Of a stretch of DNA of 64,000 bases, positions 56,243 through 64,000 are shown in pieces. Within the stretch, counting starts at the first letter, position 1. Every line of letters starts with the position of its first letter. The DNA is taken from NCBI RefSeq assembly GCF_002386445.1, contig NZ_DGIR01000018.1:32577-96576 (forward strand), given 5' to 3'. The notes beneath the pieces were generated by a model, which saw nothing but the letters and a program-made list of their open reading frames with translations, did no database searches and was not told the origin of the DNA. A program made the translations under genes and the position numbers. The DNA comes from Pseudomonas sp. UBA4617 (GTDB lineage Bacteria; Pseudomonadota; Gammaproteobacteria; Pseudomonadales; Pseudomonadaceae).

Positions 56243-59179
56243 TTATTCAGCATCCAGGTGCATCGGGGTAACCACCCGCCCGTCGCTCTCAGGCTGCCCC
56301 AGGTTGGTGTCGATGAAATACACCCGGTCATCTTCCAGCTGGCCCTTGTCCACCAGGTAATCCTTGATGCTGCTGGCCCGCTCCTGGCCCAGTGTACGCA
56401 GCAGCGCAGTACTCTCGGCCCAGGATTTGATCACCGCCTCGCGCAACTTGGCCGTGCGCTCTTCGCGGCCCAGCTGCTCCCAGTCCGCAGGTGGTTGCTG
56501 CTTCAGGCGGTTGCGGTAGATGCCTTCCAGCATCGCCGGTTTGTCAGCGTCGTCGACCACCAGCATGGATGCATTGGCCGGTACCTTGTCGCCCCGGCGC
56601 TGCAGGATCTTGTACCAGGTAGCCTGGTATTCGCGCTCCAGCCGCTGCTGGGCGATCAGCGGGCCGTCACTGGCCTGCGCGCTGGTGCCTTCGATTTCTA
56701 GGCGCAGTTCCGGACGTTCTTTCAGGGCCGAGGCCAGCTTGTCCAGCGAGGCCTGGGCGTCCGGGCCAAGCTCGCTGGAGCCCGGGGCGAAGGCCACGCT
56801 GCCCAGGTCTTGCGAGCCGCCGCCACTAACCAGCCCGCCAATGAACTTGAACGGCGCCTGTGCTGCGCGCAGTACCAGGTTGCGCAGGGTCTGCCAAACG
56901 ATCGGCATTACGCTGAACTGCGGGTTGTTGAGGTCGCCAGACACCGGCAGCTCGATCGAGATCCTGCCCTCGGTATCCTTCAGCAACGCCACTGCCAGGC
57001 GGATCGGCAGGTCCACTGCGTCCGGGCTGTCGACCTTCTCGCCCAGTTGCAGTTGCTCCACCACCACCTTGTTCTCGGCCTTTAGCTGGCCATTGGTGAT
57101 GAGGTAATGCAGGTCGAGGTTGAGCCGGCCCTTGCGAATGCGGAAACCGGCGAACTTGCCGGAATAAGGGGTCAGCGTGGTCAGCTCGACGCGCTTGAAG
57201 CTGGTGGCAATGTCCAGGCTGGCCAACGGATTGAACGGGTTGAGTGCGCCCTTGATGGTAACCGGCGCGTAGCGGTCGACCTTGCCCTTGACGTCGACCT
57301 TGGCCGGTACCGGCTTACGATTGTCGATGGTGCCGACCTGGCCGTTGAGCTGCTGGATGGCGGTGGCGAAGTTAGGCGTCAGGGACAAGTCGGCGAAGTT
57401 GGCCGAGCCGTCGTTGATGTCGATCTGGCCGATGTGGATGCCCAGCGGCTTGCCGCTGCTGGCCGGCGCCGGCTTGGCCTGGGCTGGTGCCGGGGCGCCG
57501 GCCGGCTGCGGGATCAGCAGGTCGTTGATGTTGGTGGTGCGGTCTTCGTTGATGATGAAGCGTGCATAGGGCTGCTGCAGGGTTACCTTGTCGATCGACA
57601 GCGTATCGCCATGCACGTAGGACAGGCCATCGACATTTACCTGCTGCCATTTGACGAAATCGCGGCTCTTGATGGTGTCGAGGGTATGCAGCTGGCTTAC
57701 CTGTGCCTTGCCGGTAATGTTGAAGGCCAGTGGTGCGGTGTTCTTCAGGTCGACATTGAGGTCGCTGGAAAGCATGCCACTGCGCAGTTCCAGGAGGATG
57801 AATGGGCTGATATAGGCCTGGGCCACGCGCAGGTCGATGTCGCGAGTGCTGACATCCAGCCTGGCCCAGACCGGCGCCAGGTTGACCTGGCCGGTTGCCT
57901 GCAGCTTGCCTTGTCTACCCACGCCGGTATCGAGCTTGAGGGTAAAGGGTGACTGGTTGAGGCTGTCGAACCCCTGCAGGTCGGCGTTGAGCGGGCCTAC
58001 GTCGAGGGCCACCGGCTCCTTCTGCGTACGGTCTGCCAGGTGCACCAGGTAGTTACGCAGTTGCACGTCCTTGAGCAGTACCTGCCAGGGTTTGCTCGGC
58101 TCTTTTGCCGCTTGCTCTTTGGCCGTGGGCTCGGCGGCAGCCGGTTCGGCCTTTTCTTTCGGCGTGGCCTTGGCCGGCTGGCTGGCGAACAGCTTCTGCC
58201 AGTCGAGCTGACCGTCCTTTTCCAGCGCAGCCCAGGTTTCCAGTTTTTCGCTGCGGATCTTGCCCACGGTGACCAGTTGCTTGATCAGGTCGACTGAGGT
58301 CTCGCTCACCTCCAGGCTGGCCAGGCGGGCCAGCGGGCGGCCATCCGGCGCCTTGATGGCGAACGGTGCGATGCGCAGCGAGGCGTTGTCCAGCAGCAGT
58401 TCGGTCTGCTTGGCGAGGTTGAGCCTGTAATGGGTGTCGAGGCTGACCACACCCTCTTCCAGCACCAGTGGCACGGCATCGCGTACATATGGCCAGAACG
58501 CCTTCATCTTGCCTTCGGTGACTTTCAGCGTGCCCTCGGAAGCGATCGGCGCCAGGCTCAGCGTGCCTTTCCAGTCGATGCGCCCGCCATTGGGGCCATT
58601 CGCCACCAAGGTCATGTCAGCATTGTCGTTGGGCAAGGTGCTGAGGTTCTTCAGCTCCAGGTTCATGTTGTCGTAGAGGAACTCGATCGGCTCGCTCGGG
58701 CGCAGGTCCTCGAAGTGCAAGTAGCCGTCGCTCAGCTTGATGCTGCCGATGCGCAGCGGGAACGGGTCGCTGGGCGGCTCGTCGGGCTTGGCCTGGCTGG
58801 CGGGTAGCTTGAACAGGCGAGTCAGGTTGAGCGTGCCGTCCTTGGCAAACAGCACTTCGTTGCGCGGCTTGAGCAATTCCACCGCGTCCAGATGCAGTGC
58901 ACCGCTCCACAGGCTGTCGAGCGAGAGATTGGCATACAGCCGTTCAAAGCCGACCTGTTCCTTGCCAGGCTCGCCGATCTGCAGGCCCCAGAGCGTCAGT
59001 TCGAGGCTGAAGGGGTTGAGTTCGATCCGTTCAAGGTGGGCAGGCACGGTCACGTACTGAGCCAACTGCTGGTTGGCGATGCGCAACGCGACACCGGGAA
59101 GGACGAGAAAACCAAGAAGGCTGTAGAGGGCTACCAGGGCCAGCAGTGCGCCGGCGGCGCGAGTCAATCCTTTGTACAT
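56243..59179 (-). CDS. DUF748 (AsmA-like) envelope protein with OmpA-like tail region
   Basis: Encodes 978 aa. An N-terminal membrane anchor (about residues 9-33) is followed by a long beta-rich region with DUF748/AsmA-type repeats (NPFSLELTLWGLQIGEPG..., LRIGSIKLSDGYLHFEDL..., IHIGQIDINDGSANFADLSL, NPFNPLASLDIATSFKRVELTTLTPYSGKFAGFRIRKGRLNLDLHY). A Pro/Ala/Lys-rich linker lies near residues 340-365. The C-terminal 180 residues contain an OmpA-like core (VAFAPGSSELGPDAQASLDKLASALKERPELRLEIEG). AsmA-like proteins are linked to lipid transport and outer-membrane stability; a bridge across the periplasm is a plausible role, not shown here. Confidence 0.85.
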   Translation of the reverse strand: MYKGLTRAAGALLALVALYSLLGFLVLPGVALRIANQQLAQYVTVPAHLERIELNPFSLELTLWGLQIGEPGKEQVGFERLYANLSLDSLWSGALHLDAVELLKPRNEVLFAKDGTLNLTRLFKLPASQAKPDEPPSDPFPLRIGSIKLSDGYLHFEDLRPSEPIEFLYDNMNLELKNLSTLPNDNADMTLVANGPNGGRIDWKGTLSLAPIASEGTLKVTEGKMKAFWPYVRDAVPLVLEEGVVSLDTHYRLNLAKQTELLLDNASLRIAPFAIKAPDGRPLARLASLEVSETSVDLIKQLVTVGKIRSEKLETWAALEKDGQLDWQKLFASQPAKATPKEKAEPAAAEPTAKEQAAKEPSKPWQVLLKDVQLRNYLVHLADRTQKEPVALDVGPLNADLQGFDSLNQSPFTLKLDTGVGRQGKLQATGQVNLAPVWARLDVSTRDIDLRVAQAYISPFILLELRSGMLSSDLNVDLKNTAPLAFNITGKAQVSQLHTLDTIKSRDFVKWQQVNVDGLSYVHGDTLSIDKVTLQQPYARFIINEDRTTNINDLLIPQPAGAPAPAQAKPAPASSGKPLGIHIGQIDINDGSANFADLSLTPNFATAIQQLNGQVGTIDNRKPVPAKVDVKGKVDRYAPVTIKGALNPFNPLASLDIATSFKRVELTTLTPYSGKFAGFRIRKGRLNLDLHYLITNGQLKAENKVVVEQLQLGEKVDSPDAVDLPIRLAVALLKDTEGRISIELPVSGDLNNPQFSVMPIVWQTLRNLVLRAAQAPFKFIGGLVSGGGSQDLGSVAFAPGSSELGPDAQASLDKLASALKERPELRLEIEGTSAQASDGPLIAQQRLEREYQATWYKILQRRGDKVPANASMLVVDDADKPAMLEGIYRNRLKQQPPADWEQLGREERTAKLREAVIKSWAESTALLRTLGQERASSIKDYLVDKGQLEDDRVYFIDTNLGQPESDGRVVTPMHLDAE

Positions 59180-59257
59180 GTGTCGCTTCGTCTGTCTAAG
59201 CAGGAGAGCTTGGAGTATGGCACGTTAAATCAGTTCCGCAGCGGCGACCATTTGCCC

Positions 59258-60127
59258 TCATTCGATGCCCATGCGCCGTTTGGCCCGCTGCGCCGAGCCG
59301 TTGCGCATTGCCCAGCGCAGCACGGGTGCGGTGCGTTGCAGGCCCAGGCGGATCAGGCGCTGCTGCAGCGTGCCGCGCTGCACGCCGAGCATGGCCTGGG
59401 CCCAGCCTGGTAAGAGGTCGAGGCCAGCGTGCAGCATCAGCTTACCCACCGGCTGTGCCAGGCGGCTGGGGGCGGGAGCATCGAGCAGGATCTCGAGCAC
59501 CTGACGGCTGCGGGCGTCGCAGCGCAACTGTGGGCGCATGTGTTGCAGGTAATTCTCGACCTGCTGGCGCGAACGCGGCACGTCGCGTGCACCCAGGCGC
59601 TCGGCGATCAGCGCGATCTCTGCGTAATAGGCGTCCTGTTCGGCGGCCGCAAGCTGCGGATTGCAATAACGCAGGTGGGCATTCAGGAAGCTGCTGACCT
59701 CTGCCACGTGTACCCAGGTGAGCAAGTCTGGGTCGCTGGCTGCATAAGAACGGCCGTCCGGAGCGGTACCGGTTACCTGCAGGTGGATGGTGCGGACCTT
59801 TTCGATCAGCCATTCGGCATCGCGGGTGGCGCCGAAGGTAGTGCCGGAGATGAACTGGCTGGTACGCCGCAGGCGCCCGAGCAGGTCTTCACGAAAATTG
59901 GAATGATCCCACACCCCGGCCAGGGCCAGCGGGTGCAGGAGCTGCAACATGAGGGCGCTGATGCCGCCGACCAGCATGCTCGGGAAGTCGCCATGCACTT
60001 GCCAACTGATGCTGTGTGGGCCGAACAGGCCGGGGTCCCCCTTGGGGGATTCCAGGTCGAGCTGACCGAGGGCCAGCCCGGTAAGGCTCATGACCTGGGT
60101 TTCGATGCGGCGGCGAAGGGCTTCCAT
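59258..60127 (-). CDS. MpaB/rubber-oxygenase-like (DUF2236) protein
   Basis: Encodes 289 aa of the oxygenase MpaB family. Typical blocks are SMLVGGISALMLQLLHPLALAGVWDHSNF, TTFGATRDAEWLIEKVRTIHLQVTG and a WVHVAEVSSFLNAHLRY helix with the histidines thought to bind heme in this family. Characterised relatives are fungal MpaB and the latex-clearing protein Lcp. Substrate unknown. It lies 41 nt downstream of acs... on the same strand and may be co-transcribed with it. Confidence 0.82.
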   Translation of the reverse strand: MEALRRRIETQVMSLTGLALGQLDLESPKGDPGLFGPHSISWQVHGDFPSMLVGGISALMLQLLHPLALAGVWDHSNFREDLLGRLRRTSQFISGTTFGATRDAEWLIEKVRTIHLQVTGTAPDGRSYAASDPDLLTWVHVAEVSSFLNAHLRYCNPQLAAAEQDAYYAEIALIAERLGARDVPRSRQQVENYLQHMRPQLRCDARSRQVLEILLDAPAPSRLAQPVGKLMLHAGLDLLPGWAQAMLGVQRGTLQQRLIRLGLQRTAPVLRWAMRNGSAQRAKRRMGIE

Positions 60128-60168
60128 GGCGACCTGTCATGCAGGATGGCCACGAGAGCGGCCACCGG

Positions 60169-62103
60169 TTACTGGTTGAGGCGTTTGTCGATCAGGCCCT
60201 GTACCACGCTGGGGTCGGCCAGGGTCGAGGTATCGCCCAGGTTGTCCAGCTCGTTGCAGGCGATCTTGCGCAGTATACGTCGCATGATCTTGCCTGAGCG
60301 TGTCTTGGGTAGTGCCGGGGCCCACTGGATAAGCTCGGGTTTGGCGAAACTGCCGATTTCCTTGCTGACCAGGGCCAGGAGTTCGGCCTTGAGCGCATCG
60401 TCCGGCGTTACCCCGTTCATCGTCGTGACAAAGGCGTAAACCCCCTGGCCCTTGAGGTCGTGGGGATAACCGACTACGGCTGCTTCAGCGACGCTGTCAT
60501 GCAGCACCAGTGCGCTCTCCACTTCGGCAGTACCGATGCGGTGCCCGGAAACATTGATCACGTCATCGATGCGCCCGGTGATCCAGTAGTCGCCATCGGC
60601 GTCGCGGCGGGCGCCGTCGCCGGTAAAGTAATAGCCGGGCATGGGTTTGAAGTAGGTGTCGACCATGCGCTGATGGTCGCCATAGACGCTACGGATCTGC
60701 CCAGGCCAGCTGGCCTTGATGGCTAGCAGGCCGGCCCCCGGGCCTTCGATCAGCTTGCCCTTGTCGTCCAGCAGCACCGGTTGCACGCCGAACATGGGCT
60801 GGCTGGCGCAGCCGGGCTTGAGCACCTGCGAGCCGGGCAGGGGGGTGATCATGATGCCGCCGGTTTCGGTTTGCCACCAGGTATCGACGATGGGGCAGCG
60901 CTTCTGTCCGACGGCCTCGAAATACCATTCCCAGGCTTCCGGGTTGATCGGCTCACCGACGCTGCCGAGCAGGCGCAGGCTCTGGCGGGAGGTGCCCTGC
61001 AGCGGCCCGTCGCCCTCGCGCATCAAGGCGCGCAAGGCGGTTGGGGCGGTGTAGAAGATGTTCACCTTGTGCTTGTCCACCACCTGCCAGAAGCGCGAGG
61101 TATCGGGGTAGTTGGGCACCCCTTCGAACATCAGCGAGATCGCGCCGTTGGCCAGCGGGCCATAGACGATGTAGCTGTGGCCGGTGACCCAGCCGACGTC
61201 GGCGGTGCACCAGAACACCTCGCCGTCACGGTAGTCGAACACCACCTTGAAGGTAAGGGTGGCCTGCAGCAGGTAACCGCCGGTGGTATGCAGTACGCCC
61301 TTGGGTTTGCCGGTGCTGCCGGAGGTATACAGGATGAACAGGGGGTCTTCGGCCGCCATCGGTTCGACAGGGCAATCGTCGCCGGCCTTTTCCGTTACCT
61401 CGTGGTACCAGAGATCGCGGCCTTCGGCCCAGGCGACATCAGTGCCAGTGCGGCGTACCACGAACACGCTGCTGACCGCGGGGCAGCTGGCCAGCGCTTT
61501 GTCGACGTTCTGTTTCAGCGGGATGCGCTTGCCGCCGCGCACGCCTTCATCAGCCGTGATCACGGTGCGGCAGTCGGCATCGAGAATGCGGTCGCGCAGG
61601 GCATCGGGCGAGAAGCCGCCGAACACCACCGAATGGATGGCACCGATGCGGGTGCAGGCAAGCATGGCGAAGGCGGCCTCGGGGATCATCGGCATGTAGA
61701 TGCACACCCGGTCGCCTTTCTTCACCCCGCGTGCTTTCAGAGCATTGGCCAGGCGGCAGACTTGGCGGTGCAGTTCGCGGTAGGTGACGGCCTTGGAATC
61801 CCTGGGATCATCGCCTTCCCACAGCAGGGCGGTCTGTTCCCCACGGCGTGCCAGGTGGCGGTCGATGCAGTTGTAGCTGACGTTGAGCTGGGCGCCGTCG
61901 AACCAGCGGGCGTTGCCGGTCTTCAGGTCGCATTGCTGCACGCTCGACCAAGGCTTGATCCAGTCCAGGCGCTTGGCCTGTTCGGCCCAGAAGGTGTCGG
62001 GGTCATCCACCGACTGACGGTAGAGGCGGCGGTACTCGTCGGGGGTGAGTGCGGCGGACTGGCTGACAGCCAGGGCCTGCGGGTAGTTGCGGATATCGAA
62101 CAT
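60169..62103 (-). CDS. acs: Acetyl-CoA synthetase
   Basis: Encodes 644 aa of the ANL adenylate-forming family: YTSGSTGKPKGV P-loop, DTWWQTETGG, YFTGDGARRDADGDYWITGR and the C-terminal lysine motif PKTRSGKIMRR (Lys605, the site acetylated by Pat and freed by CobB in relatives). It makes acetyl-CoA from acetate, ATP and CoA. The start at 62103 follows AGGA; a longer frame upstream reads through a REP element. Confidence 0.96.
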   Translation of the reverse strand: MFDIRNYPQALAVSQSAALTPDEYRRLYRQSVDDPDTFWAEQAKRLDWIKPWSSVQQCDLKTGNARWFDGAQLNVSYNCIDRHLARRGEQTALLWEGDDPRDSKAVTYRELHRQVCRLANALKARGVKKGDRVCIYMPMIPEAAFAMLACTRIGAIHSVVFGGFSPDALRDRILDADCRTVITADEGVRGGKRIPLKQNVDKALASCPAVSSVFVVRRTGTDVAWAEGRDLWYHEVTEKAGDDCPVEPMAAEDPLFILYTSGSTGKPKGVLHTTGGYLLQATLTFKVVFDYRDGEVFWCTADVGWVTGHSYIVYGPLANGAISLMFEGVPNYPDTSRFWQVVDKHKVNIFYTAPTALRALMREGDGPLQGTSRQSLRLLGSVGEPINPEAWEWYFEAVGQKRCPIVDTWWQTETGGIMITPLPGSQVLKPGCASQPMFGVQPVLLDDKGKLIEGPGAGLLAIKASWPGQIRSVYGDHQRMVDTYFKPMPGYYFTGDGARRDADGDYWITGRIDDVINVSGHRIGTAEVESALVLHDSVAEAAVVGYPHDLKGQGVYAFVTTMNGVTPDDALKAELLALVSKEIGSFAKPELIQWAPALPKTRSGKIMRRILRKIACNELDNLGDTSTLADPSVVQGLIDKRLNQ

Positions 62104-62193
62104 GGCGGGTGGTCCTGCTCTTGTGAGGGGCGATGGACTGCAACGGCTATTCGATAGGACAGTGTAGCTGGAAGAGGTGTTCCGCCTTTGCGA

Positions 62194-62287
62194 CCCTCTT
62201 CGCGGGCGTGCCCGCTGCCACAGGGACGGCACAGCTTTCGAGGCCTGTGCAGTACCTGTGGCAGTGGGCGAGCCCGCCAAGAGGCCG
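62194..62287. repeat. REP pair, inverted (diverged)
   Basis: TTCGCGGGCGTGCCCGCTGC (62199-62218) faces GGCAGTGGGCGAGCCCGCC (62260-62278). It is a variant with GCCACAGG ends, between pgi and acs. Confidence 0.78.
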
Positions 62288-62301
62288 GTGCAGGTTCCAG
62301 A

Positions 62302-63966
62302 TCAGCCGCGGTGACGGCCGCGGAAGTAATTGATCAGGCCCTGGGTGGAGCCATCCTCGGCGCTGTCTTCCAGGCTGCCGACCAAGCGCTGGTAAACGCC
62401 CTTGCCCAGCTCTTTGCCCAATTCCACGCCCCACTGGTCGAAGGCGTTGATACCCCAGATCACGCTCTGCACGAACACCTTGTGTTCGTACATCGCCACC
62501 AGGGCGCCCAGGCGGCGTGGGCTGATGCGTTCAACCACCAGGGTGTTGCTCGGGCGGTTACCCGGGATCACCTTGTGCGGGGCCAGCTTCTCGATGTCAG
62601 CTTCATTCAGGCCCCTGGCGCGCAGCTCGGCTTCGGCTTCCTCGCGGGTCTTGCCCAGCATCAGCGCCTGGCTCTGCGACAGGCAGTTGGCGTACAGCCA
62701 CTGATGGTGGTCAGCCACCGGATTGAAGCTCACTACCGGCACGATGAAGTCGGCCGGAATCAGCTGGGTGCCCTGGTGTAGCAACTGGTGGTAGGCATGC
62801 TGGCCGTTGCAGCCGACGCCGCCCCAGATCACCGGGCCGGTATCGGTCTTCACCGGTGTGCCATCCTGCAGCACGCTCTTGCCGTTGGACTCCATGTCCA
62901 GTTGCTGCAGGTGCTTGGTGATGTTGCGCAGGTAATGGTCGTACGGCAGGATCGCGTGGCTGTTCGCGCCCCAGAAGTTGCCGTACCAGACGCCCAGCAA
63001 GGCCAGCAGTACCGGCATGTTCTTTTCGAACGGCGCGGTCTGGAAGTGCTGGTCCATGGTGTAGGCACCAGACAGCAGTTCCTTGAAGTTGGCCATGCCG
63101 ATGGCCAGGGCAATCGGCAGGCCGATGGCCGACCACAGCGAGTAGCGTCCGCCCACCCAGTCCCACATCGGGAAGATGTTCTCTTCGCGGATACCAAAGG
63201 CCACGGCGGCCGCCTTGTTGCTGGAAACAGCAATGAAGTGGCGGTACAGCTCGGCTTCCGAACCGCCCTGGGCCAGGTACCAGGTGCGTGCGGCCATGGC
63301 ATTCTTCAGGGTCTCGAGGGTGTTGAACGACTTCGACGAGACGATGAACAGGGTGGTTTCAGCACGCAGGTTGGCCGACAGCTCGTGGAATTCACTGCCG
63401 TCGATGTTCGCCAGGTAATGGCAGCGCACGCCGCGTTGGGCATACGGCAGTAGCGCTTCGGAGACCAGTTCGGGGCCGAGGAAGGAACCACCGATGCCGA
63501 TGTTGACCACGTCGGTGATCGGCTTCTCGCTGTAGCCGCGCCACAGTCCGTCATGGATGCGGCCGACCAGTTCGGTAATCTGGTTGAGCACCTTGTGCAC
63601 TTCCGGCATGACGTTCACGCCGTTGACGCTGAGCTTGTCGCCCACCGGTCGGCGCAGGGCAGTGTGCAGCACCGGGCGGCCTTCGGAGGCGTTGATGATT
63701 TCGCCGCTGAACATCGACTTGATGGCGTCTTGCAGGCCGACCTGCTCGGCCAGGTTCACCAGCAGGTCACGGGTCTGTTCGGTGATCAGGTTCTTCGAGT
63801 AGTCGAGGAACAGGCCACATGAACTCAGGGAGAACTGGTCGAAGCGTTTGGCGTCGGCAGCGAAGGCTTCGCGCATGCTGAAGCCTTGCATGGCGTCGCG
63901 GTGTTGCTGGAGCGCCTGCCAGGCGGGCAGGGCCGTCACATCGTGGGGTGTACGGTAATACGCCAT
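62302..63966 (-). CDS. pgi: Glucose-6-phosphate isomerase
   Basis: Encodes 554 aa. It carries PGI signature 1 (DIGIGGSFLGPELVSEAL region), the phosphate loop SSKSFNTLETLKNA, the catalytic Glu region (GGRYSLWSAIGLPIAL) and the C-terminal signature (WGINAFDQWGVELGK). It interconverts glucose-6-P and fructose-6-P; in pseudomonads it mainly runs towards glucose-6-P because of the Entner-Doudoroff route. The whole gene is inside the window. Confidence 0.97.
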   Translation of the reverse strand: MAYYRTPHDVTALPAWQALQQHRDAMQGFSMREAFAADAKRFDQFSLSSCGLFLDYSKNLITEQTRDLLVNLAEQVGLQDAIKSMFSGEIINASEGRPVLHTALRRPVGDKLSVNGVNVMPEVHKVLNQITELVGRIHDGLWRGYSEKPITDVVNIGIGGSFLGPELVSEALLPYAQRGVRCHYLANIDGSEFHELSANLRAETTLFIVSSKSFNTLETLKNAMAARTWYLAQGGSEAELYRHFIAVSSNKAAAVAFGIREENIFPMWDWVGGRYSLWSAIGLPIALAIGMANFKELLSGAYTMDQHFQTAPFEKNMPVLLALLGVWYGNFWGANSHAILPYDHYLRNITKHLQQLDMESNGKSVLQDGTPVKTDTGPVIWGGVGCNGQHAYHQLLHQGTQLIPADFIVPVVSFNPVADHHQWLYANCLSQSQALMLGKTREEAEAELRARGLNEADIEKLAPHKVIPGNRPSNTLVVERISPRRLGALVAMYEHKVFVQSVIWGINAFDQWGVELGKELGKGVYQRLVGSLEDSAEDGSTQGLINYFRGRHRG

Positions 63967-64000
63967 TGCGCGGGGTTCCCTTGGTGCGTGGTGATGCCTT

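Overview
The window is a GC-rich gammaproteobacterial chromosome segment. Gene content and order match the Pseudomonas putida group: fur/omlA divergence, recN-grpE-dnaK-dnaJ-dapB-carAB-greA, rlmE-ftsH-folP-glmM-tpiA-secG, then rimP-nusA-infB-rbfA-truB-rpsO-pnp. The putida-type inverted REP elements (a palindromic core around GCGGGTAAACCCGC next to GCTCCCACA) support this. The assignment rests on recognition of families and synteny from memory; no search was run. Almost everything is core genome. No prophage, insertion sequence, CRISPR array, restriction system or other obvious defence system was found.

Region 1 (1-8.1 kb) is metabolic: a histidine phosphatase, a GNAT acetyltransferase, the tesB-HAD pair, a zinc-less MDR oxidoreductase, and a glucarate locus (FadR-type regulator divergent from an MFS permease and glucarate dehydratase) with two TTGT-N3-ACAA operator candidates. 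Region 2 (8.1-17.1 kb) is the most accessory part. It holds an unusually long (904 aa) fold-type-I PLP amino-acid decarboxylase divergent from an amino-acid permease, a TonB-dependent receptor with an N-terminal signalling domain and a Fur-like box, two tiny Pseudomonas-type genes, the tmRNA gene (encoded tag ANDENYEGYALAA) and a small exported protein.

Region 3 (17.3-24.1 kb) is the lactate locus: lldP-lldD-dld on the minus strand, divergent from lldR, with a perfect 17-bp LldR-type operator. Region 4 (24.2-39.9 kb) carries smpB, ratA, bamE, fur, recN, the heat-shock genes with two near-perfect sigma-32 promoters, dapB, carAB behind an attenuator-like terminator, greA, a small membrane protein, yhbY and rlmE.

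Region 5 (40.1-54.7 kb) runs from ftsH to pnp and covers membrane proteolysis, folate, cell-wall precursor, glycolysis, secretion, two tRNAs (Leu-GAG, initiator Met) and the transcription/translation operon. It includes a long hairpin in the pnp leader like those cut by RNase III in other bacteria. Region 6 (54.9-64 kb) contains a BON-domain protein behind a candidate sigma-54 promoter with an IHF site and an upstream dyad, a divergent monooxygenase/VOC pair with a TTGTATACAA palindrome, a DUF748/AsmA-like envelope protein, an MpaB-family oxygenase, acs and pgi.

The best leads for new biology are regulatory or small-scale: the sigma-54/IHF arrangement upstream of the BON gene, the 19-bp element shared by two distant leaders, the symmetric GGTCGTT cluster beside tmRNA, the long decarboxylase with its partner permease, and the carA leader.
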